From Streptomyces populi (GTDB taxonomy: Bacteria > Actinomycetota > Actinomycetes > Streptomycetales > Streptomycetaceae), in the NCBI RefSeq assembly GCF_002911015.1, contig NZ_KZ626851.1, forward strand, positions 1 through 64,000: DNA of 64,000 nt. Reading direction: 5' to 3'. Under the pieces are notes generated by a model. That model ran no database searches, was not told the DNA's origin, and saw nothing but the letters and a program-made list of their open reading frames with translations. Position numbers and translations under genes: made by a program. Below are positions 44,507 through 54,053 of this stretch, piece after piece (within the stretch, counting starts at the first letter, position 1; each line of letters opens with the position of its first letter).

Positions 44507-44668
44507 ATGTCTGCCCTCGGCGACCACGCTCTGGACCCGCACTTCATCGGTACCGCGGCCGTGCTGCTGCGGTACGGAGATCCGGCCCTGCTCGCCGACC
44601 CCGACTTCCCGCACCGCCACCGTCTCGGAACGTCCACGCCGGGGCCATCGGCGGCGAGCCTCCCGTGA
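44507..44668 (+). pseudogene. N-terminal fragment of an MBL-fold hydrolase
   Basis: 53 codons reading LDPHFIGTAAVLLRYGDPALLADPDF, the first strands of an MBL-fold metal-dependent hydrolase of the lactonase/UlaG type, then out of frame to a stop. The HxHxDH metal motif is missing. It continues the run of gene fragments between 43.4 and 44.7 kb. Confidence 0.5.
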
Positions 44669-44741
44669 GGCTTCCCGAGCCGCCCGCGACGCGCACGCGG
44701 CTCCACCGGGCAGCGCCGCTTCCGACAACCGGCACCAGGCT

Positions 44742-46301
44742 TCAGAGCCCGGTGACTTTGGCGTTCGCCGTCACTTCGTAGACCAGGGTGACGGTGCGTC
44801 GGCCGCCGGGCGGGAGGACGAGGTTCCAGAGGGCGATGCCGTCGGCGTCGACGGTGTCGGGGACGGGGGAGCAGGCTTCTTCACGCAGACGGGTCTGCAC
44901 CGCCGAGATCTCCGAGACCGGAATCCGCTCACGGAGGACGATCACCCGCTCGTCGTGTTCGTCGGGGGTGGAGAACCGGGACAGGTGCACGCGGACCGTG
45001 CGGGTGAGCACGGTGCGCTGGCTGATCGCGGCGGTGTCCCGGGTCTCGTCGGTGTGCCGGGTGACCCGGTGGTCGTCGCGGCTGCCGTAGGCGAGTTCGA
45101 CGGGGGCACCGGAAGCGGTGAGGTCCAGGGTGCCGCGGCCGCTGAACCGGCTGCCGAGGACGAGGTCGACGGGGCCGGCGAGCAGGGTGTGGCCGGACAG
45201 GTTGTCGAACCGCACCACGTGGGTCACCAACGGGGACAGTTCAGGTGCGCAGGCGTACTCGCTGCTCGCGGTCGTGGTGAAGGAGGAGAGCGGCACGCGG
45301 TGGGCGCGGCCGTCCGCGGGCACGCCGACCGGCGCGGGGGAGTGCAGCACCCGTACCTCGCCGCCGTCGTCCACTCCCGGCAGGCCGAGCACGGGGGCCG
45401 GACCGAGGTCCGCGATCTCCTCCTCGCGCAGCTCGACGTCGACGGTCCGGCGCTCCGCGGAGGAGCGGTCCTGGAGCGTGAGCCGGTCCTCGCTCAGCCG
45501 GGGCGGATCGGTGGCCGGCGTGGAGCGGGCCGTCGACAGCGTCAGCCGTACGTCCGACCAGTCCTCGCCGGTGCGCTGCCAGACCGTCGCCTCGGTCTCC
45601 AGCGTGAGACGGTCCCCGTCGAGCACGGCCCGGTAGGAGGGCCGCCACAGCGCGCACGCGGTGAGGTGGCTCAAACGCAGTTCGGCCGGCCCGGCGACCG
45701 CGGCCTCCACCGTCAGTTCGACGAGGCCGGTCAGTTCGGCGGGTTCCTGCTCGGCGAGGCCCATGGCCTGTCGTGCCGTGACGAGTTCGGCGGTGCGGGA
45801 GACCAAGCGGGCTTCCAGGGCGCGCAGTTGCTCGCTGTAGGAGTCGCGCTCGTCGTCCACACGGTTCAGTTCGAGGGTCCAGCGGGGTCCTTCCGCCTCG
45901 CCGGAGCCGGCGCCTTCGCCGATCTCCCGCAGCAGATCGGCGGCGAGACGGCCGAGCGTGCCGAGCCGGGTCTGGAGCCGGTCGCGCTCCCGGCCCAGGG
46001 CGAGCAGGTCCTCCTCGAGGGCGTGCACGCGGTGGCGCAGGGCGGAGTCGTGGTCAGCGGGCCGGGGCCCGCGCGGAGTCCAGCTGCGGACGATCCGCAC
46101 GTCGAGCACGGTCGCCTGGTGCTCGGCCGTCAGCTCGGCGTGGAGCGTACGGTCGACGACCAGCGCGCTGACGGGCCCCAGACGCAGCCGCTGGACTCCG
46201 GCCTCGAGCTCGAGCGCGGTGGTGCGCTCGACGTGGGCGCGGTCCTCCAGGCAGGTGACCGCGGTGACGGGGAGGGGGATCGGTTCCGGTGCCGTGGACA
46301 T
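44742..46301 (-). CDS. DUF4139-domain protein (MuiA-like), shorter copy
   Basis: 519 aa. An N-terminal DUF4140-like beta strand domain (VTAVTCLEDRAHVERTTALEL), a coiled coil (about 80-170; HALEEDLLALGRERDRLQTRL), and a long C-terminal DUF4139 domain with WRPSYRAVLDGDRLTLETEATVWQRTGEDWSDVRLTLSTA. These proteins are named after mucoidy inhibitor A; function unresolved. No signal peptide, so cytoplasmic. It follows its longer paralogue by nine bases. Confidence 0.88.
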   Translation of the reverse strand: MSTAPEPIPLPVTAVTCLEDRAHVERTTALELEAGVQRLRLGPVSALVVDRTLHAELTAEHQATVLDVRIVRSWTPRGPRPADHDSALRHRVHALEEDLLALGRERDRLQTRLGTLGRLAADLLREIGEGAGSGEAEGPRWTLELNRVDDERDSYSEQLRALEARLVSRTAELVTARQAMGLAEQEPAELTGLVELTVEAAVAGPAELRLSHLTACALWRPSYRAVLDGDRLTLETEATVWQRTGEDWSDVRLTLSTARSTPATDPPRLSEDRLTLQDRSSAERRTVDVELREEEIADLGPAPVLGLPGVDDGGEVRVLHSPAPVGVPADGRAHRVPLSSFTTTASSEYACAPELSPLVTHVVRFDNLSGHTLLAGPVDLVLGSRFSGRGTLDLTASGAPVELAYGSRDDHRVTRHTDETRDTAAISQRTVLTRTVRVHLSRFSTPDEHDERVIVLRERIPVSEISAVQTRLREEACSPVPDTVDADGIALWNLVLPPGGRRTVTLVYEVTANAKVTGL

Positions 46302-46310
46302 GGGGGTGGG

Positions 46311-48566
46311 TCAGCTCCTGCGGTTGCCGCCGGCCAGGGCCTTGGCGGACGGGATGCGGATCTCGTAGCCGCCGTCGAGGGCGGTGGTGGCTCCGGCGGG
46401 CAGGTCCACCCGCCAGACACGGGTGCCGGGTGCGTGGTGTTCCCCTTCCGCCTCGTCCGGGGGCGTGGCCCAGTCGGCCCGTTCCTCGATCCGGATGTCC
46501 GTGTCGGAGGCGACCGGGACCCGTTCGCGGACCTCGACGGTGACGGGCCCGGCGAGCCGGTTGGTCAGCTCCACATGGATCCGGTGGTCGAGCACGGTGG
46601 TGGTGCCGCGCATTCCCGACGTCGACTCGTGCAGGTTCGTGCGACGGGCCACCCGGATCCCCTCGGTCGGCCCGAGACCCACCCGGCGCACCCCGCCGGG
46701 GGCGAGGGTGGGCAGCGCGGTCGTCAGCAGGAAGTCGTCGCCGACGCTCACCTCCATCGGACCGGCCAGCAGCGCCTGGTCGGTGGAGTTGGAGAGCACC
46801 AGCGTCGCGTACACGGTCTGCTCCACGGACGGCACACAGAGGTGATCGGTGCGCAGACCGACCGGGATCTCGCCGACGGTGACGGTGTGCCAGATGCCGT
46901 CCGAGGGGATGTCGACACGGGCGACGGCGTCGAAGCGGTGGTCGAAGGAACCGGCCGATTCGCGGGGCCGCACGGCGTGTCCGGGCAGTGGCAGCGTGGC
47001 CACCGTCTCGGCGCGGCGGCGGTGCTCGGCCGCCACCGGATCGAAGGCGGAGTCGGGGAACAGCCGGCCCCGGTGACCGCCCTGCTCGTCGGGGCCGCAC
47101 AGGACGAGGGCGGTGTAGTCGAGTTCGGCACCGCTCGGCTGCGGCGGACCGGACACCGCCGCTGCCGGCCGCGGTGCGTCCCGGCCGGGGGCGGCGGGCG
47201 CCGAGGGAGCCGGCGGCGCGGCGGAGGCGGCGGGGGCCTCCGGCCAGGCCGCGCCACCGGCACGCGACCTGCTCCCCGGCCGGGACGGGACCGCGCTTCT
47301 CGGCCGGGACGGGACCGGCGGCGTGAAGTCACCCACGCCGCTGTCGAAGACCTCCGGGTATGCGCTGTCAGGAGAGAAGGAAGGGGACGGCGCGCCGTAA
47401 CCCTGAGGTGTCGGCGGAGCCGCGGTCAACGGCCGGTCATGGCCCTGGGCCGCCGGTGACCCCCCGGCGGCCGGTCGGCCGTACCCCAGAAGAGTCGGTG
47501 ACGCCCCGGTGAGCGGCTGGCCGTACCCCTGCGGCGTCGGCGTCGGCGTCGGCTGCGGTGGCGGTGGCGGAACGGGAGCGGACGCGAAGCCGCCCGCCGC
47601 GACCACGGTGCCGCCCCCGACGGGCAGGGGAGCGGTGGCCACGGAGGGGCGGGGGCCCGCTCCGTCGTATCCGGCGAACAGGTCGGCCAGCCCCGTCGGC
47701 GGCTCGCGCCAGCCGGAAGGCGCGGGGGAGGGCTGGCGGCGTCCGATCCGCAGGGAGCGCAGCCTGGGCAGGTCGGTACGGCGACGCAGGTCGGCGGTGG
47801 CCAGCGCGACACGTACGCCGGTCCAGTCCTCGCCGGTGTGCTGGGCGATGGAGGCGCGCAGCACCAGACGGCCGCTGCTGTCGCCCGGGCGGTGGGTGAG
47901 ACGGTAGGCCGGCACCCACACCGCGCCCGGTACCCCGTACTCCAGCTCCACTTCCGCGTCACCGGTGCCGTCGAAGGTCACGACCGCCGAGACCGTGGTC
48001 TCCACCTGCGTCTGCGGTGCGTCGGTGGAGGCGCGAGCGAGCCGGTCGGTTGCCACGCGGAGCCTGTGCTCGACGTCGCCCAGCGTCTCCTCCAGTTCGA
48101 CGAGACGGGTGTGCAGCCCGGCCAGCCGCTCGTCGACGAACTCGGCGAGCTCCAGCCACGCATCGACCGGGGTGCGGCGGTGCGGGTCGTCCGGGCCGCG
48201 GGGCGGCGCGACCGGCCGTAGGGCCCTGACCTCCTCGATCAGACCCAGCTGCCGGTCCCGGCGTCCCTGTGCCGCAGCGCACTCCTCACGCAGCCGCTCC
48301 ACCTCGCCCAGCAGGGTGTCGGGCACGGCGGCGTCGAGCGGCTCGGCCTCGGTTTCCACCCGGACCTCGATGACGCGCAGCCCGGAGGCGCCCGTGACAC
48401 GAGCCCGCAACGACCCCGGGTCCAGCGAGCGCGGCAGCCCCGTCACCCGGACGCGGCCGTCCGGCGGCACGCTGCCCCGCGCCAGGCGCCGACAGACCGC
48501 GCCCTGCGCGTACACCACGACCGAATCGAGGGCCGACCCCCACCTGTGCGCCGTCTCCGCCGTCAT
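46311..48566 (-). CDS. DUF4139-domain protein (MuiA-like), longer copy
   Basis: 751 aa. Same order as the shorter copy: DUF4140-like start (SALDSVVVYAQGAVCRR), coiled coil (about 85-180), DUF4139 strands (VWVPAYRLTH, RASIAQHTGEDWTGVRVALATADL). A low-complexity insert of about 200 residues (about 300-490; PPPPPQPTPTPTPQ, PAAPGRDAPRP) splits the DUF4139 domain. The ATG at 48566 has GGAG eight bases upstream. The two proteins probably form a hetero-complex; role unknown. Confidence 0.88.
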   Translation of the reverse strand: MTAETAHRWGSALDSVVVYAQGAVCRRLARGSVPPDGRVRVTGLPRSLDPGSLRARVTGASGLRVIEVRVETEAEPLDAAVPDTLLGEVERLREECAAAQGRRDRQLGLIEEVRALRPVAPPRGPDDPHRRTPVDAWLELAEFVDERLAGLHTRLVELEETLGDVEHRLRVATDRLARASTDAPQTQVETTVSAVVTFDGTGDAEVELEYGVPGAVWVPAYRLTHRPGDSSGRLVLRASIAQHTGEDWTGVRVALATADLRRRTDLPRLRSLRIGRRQPSPAPSGWREPPTGLADLFAGYDGAGPRPSVATAPLPVGGGTVVAAGGFASAPVPPPPPQPTPTPTPQGYGQPLTGASPTLLGYGRPAAGGSPAAQGHDRPLTAAPPTPQGYGAPSPSFSPDSAYPEVFDSGVGDFTPPVPSRPRSAVPSRPGSRSRAGGAAWPEAPAASAAPPAPSAPAAPGRDAPRPAAAVSGPPQPSGAELDYTALVLCGPDEQGGHRGRLFPDSAFDPVAAEHRRRAETVATLPLPGHAVRPRESAGSFDHRFDAVARVDIPSDGIWHTVTVGEIPVGLRTDHLCVPSVEQTVYATLVLSNSTDQALLAGPMEVSVGDDFLLTTALPTLAPGGVRRVGLGPTEGIRVARRTNLHESTSGMRGTTTVLDHRIHVELTNRLAGPVTVEVRERVPVASDTDIRIEERADWATPPDEAEGEHHAPGTRVWRVDLPAGATTALDGGYEIRIPSAKALAGGNRRS

Positions 48567-48743
48567 GTGCTCCGTCCCCCGCCTCGCTCGTGCTGAGCGA
48601 AGCTTACGTCCAGGTGATCCGTGCTTCCCGAGGAACGGGGTGGAATCCATGGGGCCGGGGCGGTCGGTTCCGGAAGCGTGCCGGGCAGGCCGACGGCACG
48701 CGCGACACGGACGCCAGGGCGCCGCGGCTGCCCGGGGGGAGGG

Positions 48744-49361
48744 TCAGCGGGTGTGGGACGCTCCCGAGCCGCCCGGGGTACGAGGCGCCCAGGTCGGCTC
48801 GGCCGTGGCTTCCTTCATGGACGGCTCGTCCATCAGGACGTGCCAGCCGTCGTCACCCCCGTTCCCGTCGAGGCGCACGTTGATCTCCTTCCTCTGCCCG
48901 GTGTCCTGGAAGTACAGGACGACGGTCTGGCGCTCGGAGCCCTCGTCGTAGAAGTCGGCCGCGACCTTCCCTTTCGCTCCCTTTCCGAATGCCTCGATCC
49001 AGTTGTCGGCCGTGCTGCGTGCGGCGTCCTCGCCGCCGTCACCGGTGGCGAGTGCCGCGAGCCGGTCGGGGGAGTCGTCCGCGATCCGCCAGACGAGCTG
49101 TTGCGTGACGCCGAGCGAGCCGGTGGAGGGATAGCCGAGCACGTGCAGGGGTTCATGGCCGGCGTAGTCCTCGGCGTAGCGGACGTCGTCCATGGACGAG
49201 CACCCGGTCAGCGCCGCGAACAGCACGCCGACCGCCAGCGCCGCGGTCATCGGGCCGCGCGCCGGGGCACCCGCCCCCGTCCGGCGCTCCCGGACCGGAA
49301 GGGCAGGACTCGTTCCGGCCCCCCGTCGGCCGTGCCACAGCACGGATTCATGCCTGGTCAT
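48744..49361 (-). CDS. Putative lipoprotein, 205 aa
   Basis: Lipobox LTGC with the lipid cysteine at 54. The signal region is preceded by an unusually long 37-residue basic segment; the ATG at 49361 is kept because GAGGAAG sits before it, whereas the internal ATG at 49250 has none. The mature part (GYPSTGSLGVTQQLVWRIADD, VVLYFQDTGQRKEINV) is a small beta-rich domain, unrecognised. It lies 177 bases upstream of the DUF4139 pair on the same strand and may be co-transcribed. Confidence 0.75.
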   Translation of the reverse strand: MTRHESVLWHGRRGAGTSPALPVRERRTGAGAPARGPMTAALAVGVLFAALTGCSSMDDVRYAEDYAGHEPLHVLGYPSTGSLGVTQQLVWRIADDSPDRLAALATGDGGEDAARSTADNWIEAFGKGAKGKVAADFYDEGSERQTVVLYFQDTGQRKEINVRLDGNGGDDGWHVLMDEPSMKEATAEPTWAPRTPGGSGASHTR

Positions 49362-49570
49362 GCTTCCTCGGACTCTGTCGAACGCCGCGCGGACACGGCG
49401 TGGGGCAAGATCTTCCGTCCTTGAGGATGTTCGCCACGGCTACGACGTTCCGGGAATCAGGGGCGGATCGCCCCACTCGGGTGTGCCCGGTCGCATCGGG
49501 TCGGCGGGGTGAATTCTGGCCGCGGAGGAAACCGGCGGCCGTCGACCGGAACGGGTCCTTCAGCCGTGCG

Positions 49571-50251
49571 TCACCTTGAGACGCGGGCTTCGATGCCGTC
49601 GAGCAGGAAGTCGAGGCCGATCCGGAAGGTCTGGTCGGCGTCCAGGTGCGCGGCGTCGCGCACCACCGTGGCCAGCGCGGGGAACCGGCCGGTGGCGAGG
49701 GTCCGCTGGAGATAGGGCCCGAGCGCGGCCTGCCAGTGCTTCTCGTCCATCCCGGTGGCCCGTTCGGCACGCCGCTCGGCGATCTCCCGGCGCACCGCGC
49801 CGATCACGTACGCCTTGACCGCGGCGACCATCGGCATGACGGAGTCCACGTCCACGTCGCCCAGCGCGGCCAGCACGGTCTCCCCGCTGGCCAGGGCGTG
49901 CGGCCCGAGCTGGGGCCGGCCGCCCAGGAGGTCGGCGAGCCATTCGTGTTCGTGAGCGGCGCGGCGGGTGGCTTCGGCATGAGACCGGAGAGCCTCCCGC
50001 CAGCCGTCCCCGGTCGCCCGGATCTCGGCGTAGGCGGCGTCGACCATGAGGTCGAGCAGCTCCTCCTTGCCGGCGATGTAGCCGTACAGCCGCATCGGAC
50101 GGACGTCCAGTGCGGTGGCGACCTTGCGCAGCGACACGGCCTCCAGGCCGTCCGCGTCGGCCAGATCGATCGCCGCTCGCACGATCCGCTCCCGGCTCAA
50201 CGAGGCCGGCACGGGTCGATTCGGTGGCTCCGGCCTCTCCCACACCAACAT
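49571..50251 (-). CDS. TetR-family regulator (TetR_C-type), divergent to the monooxygenase
   Basis: 226 aa. HTH at about 22-65 (SRERIVRAAIDLADADGLEAVSLRKVATALDVRPMRLYGYIAGKEELL), then a Tet(R)-like ligand domain. ATG at 50251 is chosen because the intergenic operator lies immediately upstream; a longer frame would run through that operator. It is divergent from the FAD monooxygenase gene with palindromes between, the classic repressor-target arrangement. Confidence 0.92.
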   Translation of the reverse strand: MLVWERPEPPNRPVPASLSRERIVRAAIDLADADGLEAVSLRKVATALDVRPMRLYGYIAGKEELLDLMVDAAYAEIRATGDGWREALRSHAEATRRAAHEHEWLADLLGGRPQLGPHALASGETVLAALGDVDVDSVMPMVAAVKAYVIGAVRREIAERRAERATGMDEKHWQAALGPYLQRTLATGRFPALATVVRDAAHLDADQTFRIGLDFLLDGIEARVSR

Positions 50252-50259
50252 GCGGATAA

Positions 50260-50308
50260 CGATACATCGCATCGAGCGATACAGTGTATCGAAAGATACG
50301 GTGTATCG
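50260..50308. promoter_or_regulatory. Tandem TetR operators between regulator and monooxygenase
   Basis: A perfect 15-bp palindrome CGATACAGTGTATCG (50277-50291) is followed by a second dyad GATACGGTGTATC (50295-50307), and CGATAC half-site at 50260-50265. Spacing between dyad centres is about 17 bases. They cover the start regions of both divergent genes, so one repressor can shut both. Confidence 0.75.
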
Positions 50309-50321
50309 AGGAGGAGTGATC

Positions 50322-51431
50322 ATGACCATAGCCATCGTCGGAGCGGGCCTCGGAGGCCTGGCGCTCGCCCGCGTGCTGCACGTGAACGGCATGGATTCCG
50401 TCGTGTACGAACGTGAGTCGTCACGAGGCGCGCGCGGTCAGGGCGGCATGCTCGACATCCACTCCGGCCAGCGGGCGCTGCGCGAGGCCGGTCTGATCGA
50501 CGGGTTCTACGAGATCGCCCGCGGTGAGGGCCAGGACATGCGCCTCCTCGAGCCGGACGGCACCCTGCTGCTCCAGGAGGACACGCCCGACGACGCCCCG
50601 CTCCTGCGACCCGAGGTCGACCGTGCCGACCTGCGCGACCTGCTGCTGGACTCCCTCCCCGAAGGCACCGTGCGCTGGGGGCACGCGTTCCGGTCCGCCG
50701 ACGACGGCCGGCTGCACTTCGCCGACGGCGGCAGTGCGCCGTACGACCTGCTGGTCGGCGCGGACGGCGCGCAGTCCCGGGTCCGCCCGCTGCTCACCGA
50801 CGCCCGCCCGGCGCACACGGGCCACAACGTCGTCGAGGTCGGCATCCCCGACATCGACCGCACGCACCCCGACCTCGCGGCGATGGTCGGGCGCGGCACC
50901 TACTGGGCGCTCGGCGACGGGCTGTCCCTGGCGGCACAGCGCAACGGCGACGGCCGCGTCCGCATCGGCCTCGGCTTCTACAACACCGCCGAGGACTGGT
51001 TCGCCACCAGCGGGATCCCGTTCGACGACCCGGCCGCCGCCCGGGCGCGGCTGATCGAACTGCTCCCCGGCTGGGACCCACGGTTCACCGCGCTGATCGA
51101 GGCCTGCGACGACACGATCATGCCGCGGTCGATCACCACTCTCCCGGTCGGCCTGACCTGGCCGTCGATGCCGGACGTCACGCTGGTCGGCGATGCCGCG
51201 CACCTGATGCCGCCGGTGGGGGAGGGCGCCAACATGGCGCTGCTCGACGGTGCCCTGCTCGGTCTCGCGCTGGCCGCGCACCCGGACGACTTTCCCGCCG
51301 CCGTCGAAGAATACGAACGCGAGATGTTCGAACGTGCCGGCGCCGCCGCCCGGATGTCCGCGCGCATGCACGAACTGCTGGCGTCGCCGGACGCCGCCCA
51401 GAAGGTGCTCGCGTTCTTCCAGCCCGGCTGA
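50322..51431 (+). CDS. FAD-dependent monooxygenase (TetX-like)
   Basis: 369 aa. N-terminal FAD motif GAGLGG (7-12) with YERES, mid motif LVGADGAQSRVR, and GDAAHLMPPVGEGANMALLDG. This is the aromatic-ring hydroxylase family that includes tetracycline-inactivating TetX; the true substrate is unknown. GAGGAG lies seven bases before the ATG. A divergent TetR repressor gene and operator palindromes suggest induction by its substrate. Confidence 0.92.
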   Translation: MTIAIVGAGLGGLALARVLHVNGMDSVVYERESSRGARGQGGMLDIHSGQRALREAGLIDGFYEIARGEGQDMRLLEPDGTLLLQEDTPDDAPLLRPEVDRADLRDLLLDSLPEGTVRWGHAFRSADDGRLHFADGGSAPYDLLVGADGAQSRVRPLLTDARPAHTGHNVVEVGIPDIDRTHPDLAAMVGRGTYWALGDGLSLAAQRNGDGRVRIGLGFYNTAEDWFATSGIPFDDPAAARARLIELLPGWDPRFTALIEACDDTIMPRSITTLPVGLTWPSMPDVTLVGDAAHLMPPVGEGANMALLDGALLGLALAAHPDDFPAAVEEYEREMFERAGAAARMSARMHELLASPDAAQKVLAFFQPG

Positions 51432-51663
51432 GGCGGCCGGAAGGGCTCGGGCGCCGCCTCCGGCAGTCGCTCCACGGCACGGGCCGCGAGCGGACCGAAG
51501 CGCTCGGACGGGAGTCCGACCGCTTGAACCGACAGTGATGCCTGTGGTCCCGGAGGCTTCATCCCGGCCGTCCCGCCCGCGAAGCCGCCTCCGACCGGCG
51601 CGACGGCCGCTGCTCGGGCCACGGACCGTGATCCGAGAGGGGCGCGTCGGCGAGGGACGGCCG

Positions 51664-52125
51664 TCACTCCAGCCACATCCCGTCGCGCATGACGACCCTC
51701 CCGCGTAGTTCCGGCTCGCCGCGCCAAGCACGCACGGTCCTCGGGACCACGCGTACGTACAGGAAGGAGCCCTCTTCCGCGCGTGGATCCCACCCGAACT
51801 TGGCCGTGAACGCCTCCGCCGCGTCTTCGGGCACATCCTGGTCCGAGAAGCACTCCGCCTCACCCTGGAGGAGCACCACGTCGAAGGTGTCCGGCAGCGA
51901 CAGGCGCACGCGCGGCTCTTCGCGGACGTTCCGCGCGGTCACGGAAGCGGCGCCGGTGCACATCCACACCGCTCGCCCGTCCCACGAGAACCACAACGGC
52001 ACCTGGTGCGGCCCGCGATCAGGGTGAGCCGTCGACACCCACACGTCCCGCTCGGTGACGAGCCGCTCCAGGGTGTCGCGCACGCGTTCCGCCGTGTGGC
52101 GGCGAACGGTTTCCGTGGTCTTCAT
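51664..52125 (-). CDS. Pyridoxamine 5'-phosphate oxidase-fold protein
   Basis: 153 aa, a split beta-barrel of the PPOX/F420 type: VWVSTAHPDRGPHQVPLWFSWDGRAVWMCTGAASVTARNVREEPRV is the standard flavin/F420 face. Such small proteins bind FMN or F420 and reduce or oxidise small molecules. No exact substrate can be read. The following gene is an F420/NADP oxidoreductase-like protein on the same strand, so both may share the deazaflavin pool; spacing (227 bases) does not prove an operon. Confidence 0.85.
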   Translation of the reverse strand: MKTTETVRRHTAERVRDTLERLVTERDVWVSTAHPDRGPHQVPLWFSWDGRAVWMCTGAASVTARNVREEPRVRLSLPDTFDVVLLQGEAECFSDQDVPEDAAEAFTAKFGWDPRAEEGSFLYVRVVPRTVRAWRGEPELRGRVVMRDGMWLE

Positions 52126-52352
52126 GAGGACCGACCCTAACCAGCAGGCACGGGGCGCGCCTGGGGCGCAGGACCTACTCCTGGAGACCGATGAACCCCT
52201 CGTCCGGAGACCGATGGGCCCCTGGCCCTTCTGAGCGGGCCACCGCCGCTGCCCGCGCTCGCCGACATGGACGAGGCGGACAGCGGCCCGGGAATCCTCG
52301 ATCCGTCCGGCAGCGCCGAAGCACTGGCGCCGAGCCCTGAGGGACGCGGGTG

Positions 52353-53033
52353 TCAGCGGGTGGCGGCCTCGAGTCGGGCGCGGACGACGTCGGCTCCGGC
52401 CGGGGTGGCCTCGGCGTTCATGAAGTCGGCGGCGTCGCCCGCGTACGGCAGTCCGTACACGGGGGTGCCGGGCTGCGAGCGCCAGCTGTCGGCGAGGCCG
52501 CCGTACGCCAGCGCGTCGAAGCCGAGCAGGTCGAGCAGTTCGGCGGCGTGCGCCACCGCCGCCGGGTCGTCGCCCGCCAGGGGCAGCGTGGTGCGGTCCG
52601 GCACCCCCTTCGGGCGGGACAGCGCACCCAGGTGACGGAAGAAGATGTTGTTGAACCCCTTCACCACATGCGCGTCCGGCAGGTGGCCCTGGAGCAGTTG
52701 GCTCTCCGTGGTGGTGCCGTCCTTCAGCGCGGTGATCTCGCCGTCCCGCTCCGGGTAGTAGTTGCCGGTGTCGATGACCGTCTTCCCGGCCAGCGGAGCC
52801 ACCGGGATCCGGTCGAACGCCTTGAGCGGTACGGTCACCACCACCCAGTCGCCCGCCGCGCCGGCCTCCGCGGGGGTTGCCGCGCGGGCTCGCGGGCCGA
52901 GCTCGGAGACCAGGTCGCCGAGGGTCTCCGGGCCGCGCGAATTGCTGAGCACCACGTCCAGGCCGGCGTCCACCGCCAGCCGGGCCAGCGTGCCGCCGAT
53001 GTGTCCACTGCCGATGAGTCCGAGAGTCGCCAT
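52353..53033 (-). CDS. NADPH-dependent F420 reductase-like oxidoreductase
   Basis: 226 aa. Rossmann motif GLIGSGHIGGTLARLAVDAGLDVVLSN at the start, then PLKAFDRIPVAPLAGKTVID and a short C-terminal helix domain, as in the F420-dependent NADP oxidoreductase/NAD-binding_11-type small proteins. The NADP-type Ser-Asn-Ser after the second strand (SNSRGP) supports NADP(H). Start ATG at 53033 is preferred over an upstream GTG because AGG lies eleven bases away. Natural substrate uncertain. Confidence 0.82.
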   Translation of the reverse strand: MATLGLIGSGHIGGTLARLAVDAGLDVVLSNSRGPETLGDLVSELGPRARAATPAEAGAAGDWVVVTVPLKAFDRIPVAPLAGKTVIDTGNYYPERDGEITALKDGTTTESQLLQGHLPDAHVVKGFNNIFFRHLGALSRPKGVPDRTTLPLAGDDPAAVAHAAELLDLLGFDALAYGGLADSWRSQPGTPVYGLPYAGDAADFMNAEATPAGADVVRARLEAATR

Positions 53034-53516
53034 GCCAATCACAACCTCGCGTCACGGCCGCTGATTCCGCCGTAGGCCAGGAACCGTCCGGCCGGACGTG
53101 TGAGGGGCGCCTGGCCCGCTCGTTCTCATGGCGCGGGGCGGGGAGCAGGAGGCGGTCCGCCGGAGCGGTCCGGGCCGTGGCCGAACTCGAAGAACGCCGG
53201 GGCGACACCGCGTCTCGTGGACATCGCGCACGTCGGCCGACCGTCATCGGCCCGAGCGAGGCGGAGACCGCCGCCGAGGAATTCGGCGAGGGCCGACGCT
53301 CGGTCCCGCCAGGTGAGTTGGGGGTGGTAGGAATACCCGACGGCCAGTGGTGGAACGCGACACGTGTCGCCGCCGGGATCCGGGGCGGTTCCCGGCGTGA
53401 GCTGCGCCCCGACGGCACCCGCGCCCGCCTCGTCATCGGCGGGGGCTGTTCCGAGAAGCGTCTGGCCGGCGTCGACGAGACGGCCGTCCTCATGGCCGTG
53501 AAGGGACCGACCGGCC
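53034..53516. other. Gene-poor stretch, 483 bases
   Basis: No frame with a start, ribosome-binding site and recognisable domain on either strand. It contains promoter DNA for the oxidoreductase (minus) and for the next hypothetical gene (plus). Confidence 0.4.
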
Positions 53517-54053
53517 ATGGCGCTTCTCGCCGAGCACCACGTCACCGCAACCCCCGGCCGTCGCGTCCTGGAGGTCTACGACGCGGACGCCTTCCTCGGC
53601 GACACGGTTGCCCTGGACGCCGCCGAGGCGCATGTGGTGGCGGGAAACGGTTACCACCTGTACCTCCTCAGCCTGCAACCCGACATGCCCGTCCGGATCA
53701 CCATCCGCATCTGGGACACCCCACCCGAGCCGCCGGCCGACGCCGAGGGCCACGTCGGCATCAGTCTCGAGTCCGAGACGGGCATCCTCGTGGTGAGACA
53801 GCTCGACCGCGGCCCCGCCCCCGGCGACGTCGTCCTTCCCCGCCCGGGCGTCTACGAGGGCCACGCCTGGTGGGCCGGCCGGCAGGCGGCAGGCGACTAC
53901 TACGACACCACCCTCGCCCGGCTCGCCGACGACGCCCCCGACAGTTGGCTCACCGAGGCGTGGAACAACTGCCCGGTCGCCGAACGGTACGTCCTGGACC
54001 TCGCCCACAGCCGGGAGCCCGAACCCGTTGACGACGACGAGGAGTGGGCCTAG
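53517..54053 (+). CDS. Hypothetical protein, 178 aa
   Basis: Not recognised. Begins MALLAEHHVTATPGRRVLEVYD, continues beta-rich (GYHLYLLSLQPDMPVRITIRIWD; VGISLESETGILVVRQLD), ends acidic (EPEPVDDDEEWA). No signal peptide or membrane helix. AAGGGA lies upstream. It is convergent with a SUKH immunity-type gene, and its acidic, soluble character would also suit an immunity or antitoxin protein, but no toxin is present here. Confidence 0.7.
   Translation: MALLAEHHVTATPGRRVLEVYDADAFLGDTVALDAAEAHVVAGNGYHLYLLSLQPDMPVRITIRIWDTPPEPPADAEGHVGISLESETGILVVRQLDRGPAPGDVVLPRPGVYEGHAWWAGRQAAGDYYDTTLARLADDAPDSWLTEAWNNCPVAERYVLDLAHSREPEPVDDDEEWA

Noticed and set aside
49390..49450. Short minus-strand frame NVVAVANILKDG that recalls a TnpB tail
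   Set aside because: Too short, no element ends or neighbouring TnpB motifs.
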